Position numbers and translations under genes: made by a program. Shown here in pieces: positions 9,071-18,215 of a DNA stretch of 64,000 nucleotides (position 1 is its first letter; each line of letters begins with the position of its first letter). The notes beneath the pieces are model-generated. The model was not told where the DNA came from. It saw nothing but the letters and a program-made list of their open reading frames with translations, and did not search any database. This DNA is from Acidobacteriota bacterium (GTDB lineage Bacteria; Acidobacteriota; Terriglobia; Bryobacterales; Bryobacteraceae). The DNA is taken from contig VFZU01000001.1 in assembly GCA_016870995.1 (NCBI GenBank), positions 90,506 through 154,505 on the forward strand, read 5' to 3'.

Positions 9071-10475
9071 CAAGTTCCACGACGAATGTGGCGTGTTTGC
9101 GATTTACGGGCATCCTGAAGCAGCGAAGGTTGCGAATCTTGGTTTGCATGCTTTGCAGCATCGCGGCCAGGAGAGCGCTGGCATCGCTTCGTTGCACGAA
9201 GAAGAGATCACTTGCCACAAGTCGATGGGACACGTTGCGGATATTTTTACGAATTCCGTGCTGGGTGAATTGAAGGGTGAGGCGGCGATCGGGCATACCC
9301 GGTACTCGACTTCGGGCGATACCGTGGTGCTCAATGCTCAGCCGTTTTCAGTGCGTTGCAACAAGGGGCCAATTTCCGTGGCTCATAACGGAAACATCAC
9401 GAACGCGATGAATCTGCGCAACGACTTGGAGAAGGATGGTTCGATCTTTCAGGCAACCAGCGACACGGAAGTAATTCTGCATCTGGTAGCGCGTTCACGT
9501 GAGAAGACGATGCCGGGTGCGTTGCGGGATGCCTTGCTGCAACTGGAAGGTGCGTTTTCGCTGGTGTTTCTTGCCGCCAACCGGTTGATCGTTGCCAGGG
9601 ACCCGCATGGGTTTCGGCCGCTGGCGATGGGACAGTTGGAGTTGAGTGGCGGGCGGATCGCTTATGTATTCGCCAGCGAGACTTGTGCATTTGACTTGAT
9701 CAACGCAGTTTATATTTCCGATGTCGAACCAGGCGAGATGGTGATTGTCGGGCCGGAAGGAATCAGCCGGGAACGATATGCTCCTGTCGCTGAGAAGGCA
9801 CATTGCGTGTTTGAGCATGTGTACTTCGCCAGGCCGGATTCGCTGGTTTTTGGCAAGTCGATCGCGATGTCGCGGGAACGCATGGGGCGAAAGCTGGCGC
9901 AGACCTGCCCGGCGGATGCCGACATCGTAGTGCCGGTTCCGGACTCCGGCGTCGCTGCAGCGCTCGGTTATTCGGCGGAATCCGGATTACCGTTTCGTCA
10001 GGCTTTGATTCGGAATCATTATGTGGGTCGAACGTTCATTGAGCCTTCGCAAACGATTCGCGATTTCGGCGTGAAGCTGAAGTTGAATCCAGTGCGGCAT
10101 TTGCTCGAAGGGCAGCGCGTGGTTCTGGTCGATGACTCGCTTGTGCGTGGTACGACGTCGCGCAAAATCGTTCGCATGGTGCGGAGCGCAGGAGCTAAAG
10201 AAGTGCATCTGCGAATCTCATGTCCGCCGACGATTTCGCCGTGTTTCTATGGCGTGGATACACCGACCAAAGGCGAACTGATCGCCTCCAACAATAACCT
10301 CGAAGGAATTCGCCGCTTCACCGAGGCAGACTCAGTGGGCTATCTGCCGCTGTCATCCTTAAGCGAGGCTGTGGAAGATACCAAGCAAGAGTATTGCTAC
10401 GCCTGCTACACGGGCAATTACCCAACGCATCTGATTAACATCGATGAGTTGATGACAACGAAGATTCGCTGCTAA
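9063..10475 (+). CDS. purF: Amidophosphoribosyltransferase (iron-sulfur type)
   Basis: PurF makes 5-phosphoribosylamine from PRPP and glutamine, the first step of purine synthesis. The sequence begins [12 protein letters not shown]: Cys9 is the expected N-terminal nucleophile after removal of an eight-residue propeptide. The class II amidotransferase domain covers about residues 9-240, and the phosphoribosyltransferase domain carries the PRPP loop [13 protein letters not shown] at 353-365. Cys248, Cys394, Cys445 and Cys448 (in CYACYTG) fit the four-cysteine pattern of the [4Fe-4S] enzymes known from Bacillus subtilis, which can make the enzyme oxygen-sensitive. Its start overlaps purL by eight bases, making it the third gene of the operon. 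Confidence 0.97.
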   Translation: MFDKFHDECGVFAIYGHPEAAKVANLGLHALQHRGQESAGIASLHEEEITCHKSMGHVADIFTNSVLGELKGEAAIGHTRYSTSGDTVVLNAQPFSVRCNKGPISVAHNGNITNAMNLRNDLEKDGSIFQATSDTEVILHLVARSREKTMPGALRDALLQLEGAFSLVFLAANRLIVARDPHGFRPLAMGQLELSGGRIAYVFASETCAFDLINAVYISDVEPGEMVIVGPEGISRERYAPVAEKAHCVFEHVYFARPDSLVFGKSIAMSRERMGRKLAQTCPADADIVVPVPDSGVAAALGYSAESGLPFRQALIRNHYVGRTFIEPSQTIRDFGVKLKLNPVRHLLEGQRVVLVDDSLVRGTTSRKIVRMVRSAGAKEVHLRISCPPTISPCFYGVDTPTKGELIASNNNLEGIRRFTEADSVGYLPLSSLSEAVEDTKQEYCYACYTGNYPTHLINIDELMTTKIRC

Positions 10476-10480
10476 CAACG

Positions 10481-11647
10481 ATGCCTGGCATTGCCCCCAT
10501 CGCTCAATCGGTTGCCTATTCGCGGGTGCGCGCGATCGCCGAGATCGCGATGAAGATGGAAAAGGTCTATCCACTTTACTTCGGCGAATCCAATCTGCCG
10601 ACGCCGCAGTTCATCAAGACGGCCCTCGATCAAGCCTTGCGAGACGGATTTACCTACTACACTTCGAACGCTGGACTGATGAGCTTGCGCGAGACGATTG
10701 CGCAGCACTATTTTGAGAAGCAGAATGTGAAGCTCAATGCCGGGACACAAGTGATGGTGACTGCATCGGGAGTGCAGGCGCTAAGCTTGAGCATTCGTTG
10801 CGTGGTCGACCCTGGGGATGAAGCGTTGGTGTTGACGCCGGCATGGCCGAATGGCGCGTCGATTGTTCAGTTAATCGGTGGCAAGGCCATTGAAATCGCG
10901 CAGCCTCTGGTGGGCAATCGCTTCACGATCGATTTTGAAGCCATGCAGGCGGCCGTGACGCCCCGCACGAAGTTGTTGCTGTACACATCACCGTCGAACC
11001 CGCTGGGTTGGGTAGCGACGGTTGAGGAGCAGCGAAAGTTGCTTGAGTTCGCTCGCAAGCATAATTTGTGGCTTCTGGCAGACGAGGTTTACGAACGGCT
11101 TGTGTACGAAGGCGGGAATGCGCCGAGTATCCTGCAGTTGGCCGAGCCGGATGATGCGGTGTTCGTTGTGCAGAGTTTTTCGAAGGCGTATTGCATGACG
11201 GGATGGAGGCTGGGTTGGATCGCCGGGCGTGCGGATCTGGTGAAGAGGGCGACGGAGCTGAATGAATTTTCGGTTTCGTGCCCGGCTGGCTTTATTCAGA
11301 AGGCGGCGGAGACTGCGTTGAAATTGGGCGAAGAATTTGTGGGTGAACTACGAGGGCAATTGAAGTCAAATCGGGACTTCTGCGTTGGAGCGCTCAGCGC
11401 TGTGAAGGGTGTGAAGATTCCCGAGCCCGAGGGTGCGTTTTATCTGTTTCCTTCGATCGAAGGGCTCACGGATTCATTTGAGTTCGCCAAGAGTTGTCTC
11501 GAACAGACTCATGTCGGCATCGCGCCTGGTGTAGCGTTTGGCAAGGGTGGGGAAGGCGCGATCCGCATTTGCTATGCGGCGGATCGAACGGTGCTCGAGC
11601 CGGCGATGGAGCGGCTGTGCGGCTACATCTCAAGCTTGCCGCGGTAG
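10481..11647 (+). CDS. PLP-dependent aminotransferase, class I/II
   Basis: The 388-residue product is a fold-type I aminotransferase. It has the substrate-loop pattern FTYYTSNAGLMSLRE near residue 57, the PSNPLG turn at 171-176, LLADEVYERLVYEG with the cofactor-contacting Asp, and the Schiff-base lysine K235 in QSFSKAYCMTGWRLGW. The C-terminus has the usual EGAFYLFP segment. The family converts amino acids to 2-oxo acids in the cytoplasm. Aspartate, alanine or aromatic substrates cannot be told apart from sequence by eye. It starts five bases after purF and probably belongs to the pur transcript, which would fit supply of aspartate or glycine nitrogen, but that is inference. The 3' end overlaps the convergent secreted-protein gene by 25 bases. 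Confidence 0.9.
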   Translation: MPGIAPIAQSVAYSRVRAIAEIAMKMEKVYPLYFGESNLPTPQFIKTALDQALRDGFTYYTSNAGLMSLRETIAQHYFEKQNVKLNAGTQVMVTASGVQALSLSIRCVVDPGDEALVLTPAWPNGASIVQLIGGKAIEIAQPLVGNRFTIDFEAMQAAVTPRTKLLLYTSPSNPLGWVATVEEQRKLLEFARKHNLWLLADEVYERLVYEGGNAPSILQLAEPDDAVFVVQSFSKAYCMTGWRLGWIAGRADLVKRATELNEFSVSCPAGFIQKAAETALKLGEEFVGELRGQLKSNRDFCVGALSAVKGVKIPEPEGAFYLFPSIEGLTDSFEFAKSCLEQTHVGIAPGVAFGKGGEGAIRICYAADRTVLEPAMERLCGYISSLPR

Positions 11648-12213
11648 CTGAGATCTTTGCGTTTGTAGAAAACAGTGCGGTAAGGAGTGCCCGTGCCGGG
11701 GACGAACAGCTCAAACAGGAGTTCTTTTGCTGTGTCAGTTTCTGATCGAGGAAAGATAAGCCGGGTATAAGGGTCGCTGGGAGAAGGGGGGAAGTAGCCG
11801 CTCATCCGGATTTTCTGTTTGCCCAATTTGAGAATGCTCGACTGTTCCATGAGCGCCATCTCTGAGGATTCTTGTGTTGCGCTACTTGGGATGGCGACAG
11901 CAAGAACGATGTACTTGGATGCATCACGCTCAAGAAACTCCTGAAATTCATCCCAGGCAGGGTCCTGCACTGCGTCGACTCCGGCGATCTTTTTCATGCG
12001 ACGACGGCGGAGTTCGCGCTCGGCGATCTGGACAGGTTGGGAAGTGGCGAGGAATGTCACGACGCCATCACCGGGCTTGGATTCTGCAGGTTGCGCCCAG
12101 GGTGAGTTCGCAAAGAAATCGATCAGCTGCTCTTCGCTCCATTGTTTGACGTCGGTGGATTCCCAGAAGGGTGTCACCGTAAGAACCAAGAGCGTCGCTA
12201 GGCACTTCACCAT
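11623..12213 (-). CDS. Hypothetical secreted protein, 196 residues
   Basis: The protein starts with a hydrophobic segment (MVKCLATLLVLTV) that looks like a signal peptide. A region with WAQPAESKPGD and an arginine/lysine-rich helix (RELRRRRMKKIAG) follows, and the second half is probably beta-rich and ends FYKRKDLSYRGKLEM. I do not recognise the family; small proteins with this layout are frequent as lineage-specific secreted proteins in Acidobacteriota. Its 3' end overlaps the aminotransferase by 25 bases on the opposite strand. The start codon forms one half of a CATATG palindrome with the first possible ATG of the divergent gene, so at least one of the two starts must lie elsewhere or be leaderless. 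Confidence 0.7.
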   Translation of the reverse strand: MVKCLATLLVLTVTPFWESTDVKQWSEEQLIDFFANSPWAQPAESKPGDGVVTFLATSQPVQIAERELRRRRMKKIAGVDAVQDPAWDEFQEFLERDASKYIVLAVAIPSSATQESSEMALMEQSSILKLGKQKIRMSGYFPPSPSDPYTRLIFPRSETDTAKELLFELFVPGTGTPYRTVFYKRKDLSYRGKLEM

Positions 12214-12231
12214 ATGGATATGCTATCCACA

Positions 12232-13149
12232 ATGAGACCCGTTACGTTTCGTGGCCGCCGTGGTTATGAATGGGAAACCAGCGAACTGCGAGTGACTATA
12301 CTGGCGGAAGGCGGACACATCGCCGAGATCTTCCACAAGAAGAAGGGGATCAATCCGCTCTGGGAGCCGCCATGGAAGACGATCGAGCCCTCCACCTACT
12401 CGCCCGAGAAGCATCCCGAATTTGGGAGGGGACCCGAAGCGAAGTTGTTGTCTGGAATTGCGGGCCACAACTGGTGTGTAGACTTTTTCGGGCCACCCTC
12501 GGAAGAAGAGGCCCGGGCAGGGTACAGTGTGCACGGAGAGGCCTCTGTCGTTGCCTACGACGAAAATCTGAGGGCGCATCTGCCGTTGTCGCAGCTCAAT
12601 GTGCAACGGGAAATGCAGTTGGATGGTAACCGGATTGAGTTCACGGATACGGTTGAAAATCTCCTGCCCTTTGACCGGCAGGTTGCCTGGCAGGAACACG
12701 TCACATTAGGGCCGCCGTTTGTCGAACGTGGTGTGACGGAGATTGATGCCCCTGTCTTGCGCAGCGCGAAATTGAATGAGGGTGAGTTTGAATGGAAGGA
12801 TCGCAAGTATCCGAATTCGTTGTCGAGTTCTGAGATCTATACAAATCTCTTGACCAAGGGCGACGTGAAAGTCACCAATCGCAATCTGGGCTTGCGGATT
12901 GCATACGAATGGAACTTGCAGGATTTTCCCTGGTTAGCAATCTGGGAAGAGAATCATGGCCGAACGCATGCGCCGTGGAATGGTCGCACGATGTCTTGGG
13001 GTATCGAGTTTGGCGCGAGTCCGTTCCCGGAGTACCGATTCCGCCGAGCGACGCGCGGGCTAATGTGGGGCGCGCCGACAGCGGTATGGTTGCCAGCTAA
13101 AGCCAAGCGAAGTATTCGTTACACGATGACGCTAGATGTAACTCGTTAG
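12232..13149 (+). CDS. Mutarotase-like (aldose 1-epimerase fold) protein
   Basis: About 305 residues with the features of the galactose-mutarotase superfamily: an early strand with LRVTILAEGGHIAEIFH, a segment GHNWCVDFFGPPSEEE, SVHGEASV with the His of the active-site region, QLDGNRIEFTDTVENLLPFDRQVAWQEHVTLGPPF, and a C-terminal WGIEFGASPFPEYRF. Such proteins interconvert sugar anomers or bind sugars as part of larger pathways; the substrate is unknown. Two earlier in-frame ATGs (12214, 12220) exist, but 12214 abuts the divergent start codon, so I prefer 12232. No Shine-Dalgarno sequence is evident for any of them. The gene is probably transcribed with the CoA-transferase that starts 27 bases later. 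Confidence 0.8.
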   Translation: MRPVTFRGRRGYEWETSELRVTILAEGGHIAEIFHKKKGINPLWEPPWKTIEPSTYSPEKHPEFGRGPEAKLLSGIAGHNWCVDFFGPPSEEEARAGYSVHGEASVVAYDENLRAHLPLSQLNVQREMQLDGNRIEFTDTVENLLPFDRQVAWQEHVTLGPPFVERGVTEIDAPVLRSAKLNEGEFEWKDRKYPNSLSSSEIYTNLLTKGDVKVTNRNLGLRIAYEWNLQDFPWLAIWEENHGRTHAPWNGRTMSWGIEFGASPFPEYRFRRATRGLMWGAPTAVWLPAKAKRSIRYTMTLDVTR

Positions 13150-13175
13150 GCATCGAAGCAGCGGATACTTGAAGT

Positions 13176-14441
13176 ATGGCGAGTGCTTCAGAAGCCATTT
13201 CTGTGATTCAATCCAACGATCGAGTGTACGTGCATCAGGGCTGTGCCCAGCCGGAACCACTGATCGACGCCATGATCGACCGAGCCGGGGAATTGCGCAA
13301 CGTCGAAGTGGTACATATGGCGACGATGGGCAGCGGTCGCTATACGCAGTCCGAGTATCGCGAGAGCTTCAGGCATAACGCTTTGTTCATCGGGGCGAAT
13401 GTACGCGGGGCAGTTCAGCAACGACGCGCCGACTACATTCCGATTTTTCTGGGTGAGATCGAAGGGTTGTTTACAGATGGCACTTTGCCGCTCGATGTGG
13501 CTTTGCTGCAAACAACTCTGCCGGATCGAAACGGTTTTGTGAGTCTTGGGCCAAGCATCGATGTCTCCCTGACAGCGGCGAAAGTGGCGCGGCATGTGGT
13601 CGCCGTGACGAATCCGCGGATGCCACGAACACATGGCGATACTTACTTGCACGTGTCGGAAATCGATACGTTTGTCGAAGAGGATTTCCCGCTCGCTGAA
13701 CTAGAGCCGCGAACACCTCTTGACGAGCATCGGGCGATCGCGAGGCACGTTGCGGCGTTGATTCCGGATGGGGCGACGATGCAGATGGGGATTGGCGCGA
13801 TCCCGGATGCCATTCTCGATTTGCTGGGCAACCACAAGCATCTGGGCGTTCATAGCGAGATGTTTTCAGATGGCATCATTCCGCTGCTCGAAAAGGGTGT
13901 GATCGATAACTCGAATAAAAAGATCAACCCGAACAAGGTCGTGGCTGGGTTTGCATTGGGCTCTCATCGGTTGCTCGACTATATTCATGAGAATCCGATC
14001 TTTGAGTTCCGCCAGACTCGCTACACCAACGATCCTTTTCAGATTGCACGCAATCCGAAGGTGTGCGCGGTGAACGCTGCAATTGAAGTCGATTTGACGG
14101 GACAAATTTGCGCAGATTCGCTGGGCGAGCTGCCGTTCTCTGGTATCGGCGGGCAGGTTGACTTTATTCGCGGCGCGGCGCGCAGCGAAGGCGGCATGCC
14201 GTTTTTGTGTTTGCCTGCCACCGCAAAAGGTGGAAAATTGTCCCGGATTGTGAGCCAACTCAAGCCAGGGGCTGGCGTTGTTACATCACGAGGGGATGTT
14301 CACTGGGTGGTGACAGAGTTCGGAGCGGTGAACCTGCATGGCAAGAATCTGCGTCAACGGGCTCAGCTTCTCATCTCGATCGCTCATCCTGACTTCCGCG
14401 AGCAACTGGAGCGGGAGAGCTTCGCGCTTAGGCCAGCTTAG
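13176..14441 (+). CDS. Acetyl-CoA hydrolase/4-hydroxybutyrate CoA-transferase family protein
   Basis: The 421-residue protein belongs to the class I CoA-transferase superfamily that includes 4-hydroxybutyrate CoA-transferase and acetyl-CoA hydrolase. Key signs are GIGAIPDAILDLL at 205-217 and the catalytic glutamate E228 in GVHSEMFSDG, then GFALGSHRLLDYI, the conserved INAA-type segment (CAVNAAIEVDLTGQICAD) and SGIGGQVDFIRGA near residue 325. The enzyme passes CoA between small carboxylic acids through a glutamyl-CoA thioester. Substrates cannot be chosen from sequence alone; acetate, butyrate and 4-hydroxybutyrate are candidates. Its 3' end overlaps the convergent threonine dehydratase gene by 14 bases. 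Confidence 0.9.
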   Translation: MASASEAISVIQSNDRVYVHQGCAQPEPLIDAMIDRAGELRNVEVVHMATMGSGRYTQSEYRESFRHNALFIGANVRGAVQQRRADYIPIFLGEIEGLFTDGTLPLDVALLQTTLPDRNGFVSLGPSIDVSLTAAKVARHVVAVTNPRMPRTHGDTYLHVSEIDTFVEEDFPLAELEPRTPLDEHRAIARHVAALIPDGATMQMGIGAIPDAILDLLGNHKHLGVHSEMFSDGIIPLLEKGVIDNSNKKINPNKVVAGFALGSHRLLDYIHENPIFEFRQTRYTNDPFQIARNPKVCAVNAAIEVDLTGQICADSLGELPFSGIGGQVDFIRGAARSEGGMPFLCLPATAKGGKLSRIVSQLKPGAGVVTSRGDVHWVVTEFGAVNLHGKNLRQRAQLLISIAHPDFREQLERESFALRPA

Positions 14442-15378
14442 CCAGAAAGTCCAAGTCGACGTTTCCGCCGCTGACGACCAGGCCAACGCGTTTCGCGCTT
14501 GCGGGCAACTTGCCGGCCATAGCGGCAGCGATACAGACAACTCCACTGGGTTCAGCCACGATCTTCAGGCGTGTGATCGTATACTTCATCGATGCGAGGA
14601 TTTCCTCTTCGGTAACGAGCAGCACATCTTCGACAAGCTTCTGAATGATGGGGAATGTAATCTCGCCGGGTTGCGGGGTGCGCAGACCATCAGCAATGGT
14701 GGCGTTCCCATCTACCTTCACAGGGTGGCCTGCCTTCAGGCTCAGAGCGTAATCGTTGGCCAGCGCGGGTTCCACGCCAAAGACTCGGATTGCAGGATTG
14801 ATCTCCTTTGCGATCAAGGCGCAGCCGCTCAACATTCCACCGCCGCCGAGACAGACCAGTAGGGTATCGATGTCAGGGACTTCTTCAAGCAGTTCCAATG
14901 CGAGCGTGCCTTGGCCTGCGATGGTCCAGGGGTGATCGTAGGGAGGGATCAGCGTCGAGCCCTTTTCTGCCGCAATCTCGCGGCCGAGCGCTTCGCGGTC
15001 CCCCGACTTTCGGTCATAGGTGATCACGGTTGCGCCCATATCGCGCGTGTTGAAGAGCTTGGTCTTTGGAGCATCCGAGGGCATGATGATCGTTGCTCCA
15101 ATGCCGGCTTCACGACTGGCGTAGGCAACAGCCTGGGCATGATTACCGCTTGAGTAAGCAACAACACCCTTCGCCCGGTCGGCTTCAGGAATTTGTTGGA
15201 TGAAATTGGTGGCTCCACGAAGTTTGAAGCTTCCCGTGCGCTGAAAGTTTTCGCACTTGAGAAAGCAATTCAGGCCTGTCGCTTCGTTGAGCCCACGGGA
15301 AGTGAGCACGGGCGTGCGATGGGTAAAGCCTGTGAGTCGAACTGCGGCTGCACGAACGTCGAGTGCTGTTGGTTGCAT
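14428..15378 (-). CDS. Threonine/serine dehydratase (fold-type II PLP enzyme)
   Basis: The 316-residue enzyme carries the Schiff-base lysine K52 in RTGSFKLRGATNF, the SSGNHAQAVAYASRE phosphate loop, GQGTLALELLEEVP and the glycine-rich cofactor loop CLGGGGMLSGCA. It lacks a C-terminal ACT-like regulatory domain, so it resembles the short catabolic threonine dehydratase (TdcB) or serine racemase group rather than full-length biosynthetic IlvA. It deaminates threonine to 2-oxobutyrate, or serine to pyruvate. It begins one base after the stop of the hydroxyacid dehydrogenase on the same strand. The two likely form an operon that could reduce or oxidise the 2-oxo acid product, which is inference. 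Confidence 0.9.
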   Translation of the reverse strand: MQPTALDVRAAAVRLTGFTHRTPVLTSRGLNEATGLNCFLKCENFQRTGSFKLRGATNFIQQIPEADRAKGVVAYSSGNHAQAVAYASREAGIGATIIMPSDAPKTKLFNTRDMGATVITYDRKSGDREALGREIAAEKGSTLIPPYDHPWTIAGQGTLALELLEEVPDIDTLLVCLGGGGMLSGCALIAKEINPAIRVFGVEPALANDYALSLKAGHPVKVDGNATIADGLRTPQPGEITFPIIQKLVEDVLLVTEEEILASMKYTITRLKIVAEPSGVVCIAAAMAGKLPASAKRVGLVVSGGNVDLDFLAKLA

Positions 15379-15379
15379 A

Positions 15380-16351
15380 TTAGTAGCCCACTCCCTTGTC
15401 GACCAGATTCTGGAGTGGCTGGCCGGAAGTGAAACGGCGGAAGTTGTCGAGGAAAATCTGCGTGGAGTCTTCGAGCCAGGTGGAGGTGTGATCTGCGGTG
15501 TGGGCGCTTACAAGGATGTTGTCCATCGAATAGAAAACGTGTCCGTCTGGCAAGGGCTCTACTTCAAAAACGTCCAGTGCAGCGCCGCGAATCCAGCGCT
15601 CTTCCAGGGCCTTGATCAGAGCTCGCTCGTCGATTGCATTGCCGCGGCCGAGGTTGATGATGACCCCCGTCGACTTCATGGCGCGCAACTCGGTTTCAGC
15701 GACAATGCCCTTGGTGTCAGGCGTAGCCGGCATGGCGAGCAGGAGATAGTCACTGGCAGCCATGAGTTCCAACTTGCGGTCCATGCCCCAGATTTCATCG
15801 GCGATCTCGTCGCCTTCTGATTTTTGAGGACGACGGCGAAGAGCAATGATTTTCATGCCGAAGGCTTTGGCGCGTTTCGCGGCAGCTTTGCCGATGTCGC
15901 CATAGCCAAGAATCCCCAGCGTCTTGCCCTCAAGCATTTCAACGTCGAATACATCCCATTTGCCTTGGGCCTGGCTGTGCATCATGCGTCGCAGGTCCTT
16001 GGCGAAGTAGAGCATCGTGGCGATGCAATACTCGCCCAGCGAAGGGCTGTAGGCTCCCTTGGCGTTGGTGACTGGGATATCAGTTTCGCGAAGCCGGGTG
16101 CCCATCAAATGGTCGACACCCGCGGATAGGGAGTGGAGCCACTGGAGTTTGGAGGCCTTGTCGATGGCTGCCTTAACAACGGCTGGCGAGGCACCTACGC
16201 CCGTGAGGATGATGTCGGCGGAAGGCGCGATTTCTTCCGCCCGTGCGGTTTCCTTGGTGACTTCGTACGTAATGGCGTCTCCCAGAGTCGAAAGCAGGTT
16301 CAGGTATCGCCCAGCTGGGTCAGCGACAACGAGCATATTGAGTGCAGGCAT
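15380..16351 (-). CDS. D-isomer-specific 2-hydroxyacid dehydrogenase
   Basis: This is a 323-residue NAD(P)-dependent dehydrogenase. The nucleotide-binding domain begins at KTLGILGYGDIGKAAAKRAKAFG, near residue 145. The catalytic arginine is in INLGRGNAIDERAL, the glutamate in DVFEVEPLPDGH, and the catalytic histidine in ILVSAHTADHT near the end. The segment LSAGVDHLMGTRL is typical of the family. It should reduce a 2-oxo acid to a D-2-hydroxy acid, or the reverse; the substrate is unknown. The ATG at 16351 faces the divergent zinc-ribbon gene, with 50 bases between them. The dehydratase gene follows after one base. Confidence 0.9.
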   Translation of the reverse strand: MPALNMLVVADPAGRYLNLLSTLGDAITYEVTKETARAEEIAPSADIILTGVGASPAVVKAAIDKASKLQWLHSLSAGVDHLMGTRLRETDIPVTNAKGAYSPSLGEYCIATMLYFAKDLRRMMHSQAQGKWDVFDVEMLEGKTLGILGYGDIGKAAAKRAKAFGMKIIALRRRPQKSEGDEIADEIWGMDRKLELMAASDYLLLAMPATPDTKGIVAETELRAMKSTGVIINLGRGNAIDERALIKALEERWIRGAALDVFEVEPLPDGHVFYSMDNILVSAHTADHTSTWLEDSTQIFLDNFRRFTSGQPLQNLVDKGVGY

Positions 16352-16401
16352 AGGTTAATCCGTTAGGATATCGTGAGCCGCGGGGTTGTTAGGATGGGAT
16401 T

Positions 16402-17061
16402 GTGGTTGAAGTTTGTAGCTGCGGCACACGATTAGTTGAAGGCGCGCGGTTTTGTCACCGATGCGGGAAGCCTACTTTTGAGATGCCAGTCGAAGAAGAA
16501 CCAGAGGCAATGCCCGCCGAAGTGGAGCAACTGTTAGATTCTGTTGAGCTGAGCAACGCTAACCCGGACATCAATTTCAGCAACGGCGCCGCTGTTCGCG
16601 TGGGTTTGCTGGTGGCTGCAATTTCAATGGTGTTGTTGGTGCCTCTGGCGAATTTGGGTGGGATGTCGCTGGTTGGTGTTGTTCTGCCCACCTTGTTCGC
16701 CGGGGTGATGAGTGTTTGGTTTTATCAGCGGCGAACGGGAAGTTCGCTGACTGTGCTTGCGGGAGCACGCATGGGTTGGATCACAGGGGTATTTATTTTC
16801 GCGCTGTTTCTCGTGTTGTTTACCCTCAGCGGAATCCCGGCCCTCGAATCTGGAGAATTGCAGAAGAATCTGGAATCAACGCTCAAGGGTAGTTACTCCG
16901 AAGCAGAAATGGTCAAGTTGAAGGAGATTTTCGAGAATCCCGCGCTACTGGGGATTTCCATCCTGTTGTTCATGGGGATTTACTTCGTCGGTGCGACCAC
17001 GCTGAGCAGTCTCGGCGGCATGCTGGGCGTGAAGCTGCTTGGACGCAACCAAAGTTTTTAG
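16402..17061 (+). CDS. Zinc-ribbon membrane protein
   Basis: The 219-residue protein opens with a short zinc ribbon: Cys5 and Cys7 (VCSCG), then Cys18 and Cys21 (FCHRCG). A Glu/Pro-rich linker leads to a membrane domain with about four hydrophobic segments, roughly residues 68-110, 128-145 and 190-210. A soluble stretch between the last two segments (LKGSYSEAEMVKLKEIFENP) looks helical. The GTG start at 16402 has an AGGA-type Shine-Dalgarno sequence close upstream. No specific function can be assigned. Zinc-ribbon plus membrane proteins of this size are common in Acidobacteriota. Its 3' end overlaps the small minus-strand membrane protein gene by 117 bases. Confidence 0.75.
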   Translation: MVEVCSCGTRLVEGARFCHRCGKPTFEMPVEEEPEAMPAEVEQLLDSVELSNANPDINFSNGAAVRVGLLVAAISMVLLVPLANLGGMSLVGVVLPTLFAGVMSVWFYQRRTGSSLTVLAGARMGWITGVFIFALFLVLFTLSGIPALESGELQKNLESTLKGSYSEAEMVKLKEIFENPALLGISILLFMGIYFVGATTLSSLGGMLGVKLLGRNQSF

Positions 17062-17184
17062 AGCCAGGCCACCCATCAAGACCCAGACGGCATAGCGCAT
17101 CTTTTCATCCAGCGTGAATGCAGCCGAAATGGCGATGAGAGCATAGGCCGCCAGGCCCACGATTAACTTGCGGTGTGACATCAA
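16945..17184 (-). CDS. Small membrane protein downstream of tonB-like gene
   Basis: The 79-residue product has two hydrophobic segments (LIVGLAAYALIAISAAFTL and YAVWVLMGGLALKTLVA) and a polar, charged tail. Its ATG overlaps the stop of the TonB-like gene by four bases (ATGA), which is the main reason to accept it: the oxidoreductase, TonB-like and this gene would form one coupled operon. Against it, the last 117 bases run antisense through the 3' end of the zinc-ribbon gene. I recognise no family. A role beside TonB in the inner membrane is only suggested by position. Confidence 0.6.
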   Translation of the reverse strand: MMSHRKLIVGLAAYALIAISAAFTLDEKMRYAVWVLMGGLALKTLVASKQLHAQHAAETAQRGRTDEVNPHEQQDGNPQ

Positions 17185-18215
17185 GGCATGTTGTAGGAGA
17201 AGCCAAACTGCAAACGAATGACTTCGCCCTTGAACTCCGCAGGTAGTGGGGGGAACGGATTTGAAGCGCTAATGCCGGCAACGGCAGCCCGATCCAGCGC
17301 TTCGGTGCCCGAAGGGCCAGAGATCACAAGTTTTGGTACACGGCCGTCTTTGCTAATCGAAAACTGAATCAATGTGCGGCCCCGACGACCAAAGCGTGCG
17401 CTTTCTGGAATCACCGCAAACCAGTTGCGGCGGACGATGGAGAGAACCCGTTTGAGGTAAGGGCGGAAGTCCACTCCTTGCGGGTCGCTGAGTAACTCGA
17501 GGCTCGAGCCGACTTGGCTTTGCGGCTGCATGGGGTTTGACTGGCTCGGCAGATCGGTCACGATCTGTCCGCTGGTGCCTTGCGTTCCTGGAGTGCTCTG
17601 GCGCATCAGCTCGTCGATCGACTGCCGCTGCATCTGAGGAATTCGGCCGTCTTCGCTGCCCCGTTTGACGCCAGCGATCTGGCCCGCGTTTTCAAATGGG
17701 CTGCGCTTGGGTTGCTCCTGAAGTTTGGAATCGATGGTGGGCAGCTGCGGCGTGCCGATCTGCGGCAGGGATTTCGTATCCGGTAAAGCGGCCTGCACTT
17801 GGGGCGGGGCCTCGATCGCCTGAGGCGCTGGATCCGGCTTGCGCGCGGGCATTGGCGGTGGGATGTATGTTTTCGGCGCACGCCGTTGCTGCATGCTTGC
17901 GTTGAGGTCGTCGAGATTGACTTCAGGCTTGATCGGCCCTTTATTGGGTTCTTTCTGCGTGAGCTCGAACCTCGGAGCCACCAGCGGCGTTACCTTGCGC
18001 TCGACTTGGGCCACTTGAAATGGAGTGGGAGGATTACTTTCAAAAATGCTCCGGGGCGCGAGCATCAACGATCCGAAAATCACGATGTGGACCAGGATCG
18101 ATAGGATCGTCGCAAGGCCGATTTTCGGGCGAAATACGGCATCATCCCAATCGCGGATGAGATTGAGATCTTCGATCGGCAGACCAGTCGGATCAGTGGG
18201 CAGGTAAGCCGGCAT
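17181..18215 (-). CDS. TonB family protein (energy transducer)
   Basis: The 344-residue protein has one N-terminal membrane segment (about residues 34-56, ATILSILVHIVIFGSLMLA), a long Pro/Gln/Lys-rich periplasm-spanning linker (60-250), and a C-terminal TonB-like domain with FGRRGRTLIQFSISKDGRVPKLVISG, then ALDRAAVAGISASNPFPPLP and a final strand RLQFGFSYN. Such proteins pass proton-motive energy to outer-membrane receptors. Many Acidobacteriota encode several, and the partner receptor and ExbB/ExbD are not in this window. Its start lies 23 bases inside the upstream oxidoreductase gene and its stop overlaps the small membrane protein gene, so translation of the three is linked. Confidence 0.85.
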   Translation of the reverse strand: MPAYLPTDPTGLPIEDLNLIRDWDDAVFRPKIGLATILSILVHIVIFGSLMLAPRSIFESNPPTPFQVAQVERKVTPLVAPRFELTQKEPNKGPIKPEVNLDDLNASMQQRRAPKTYIPPPMPARKPDPAPQAIEAPPQVQAALPDTKSLPQIGTPQLPTIDSKLQEQPKRSPFENAGQIAGVKRGSEDGRIPQMQRQSIDELMRQSTPGTQGTSGQIVTDLPSQSNPMQPQSQVGSSLELLSDPQGVDFRPYLKRVLSIVRRNWFAVIPESARFGRRGRTLIQFSISKDGRVPKLVISGPSGTEALDRAAVAGISASNPFPPLPAEFKGEVIRLQFGFSYNMP

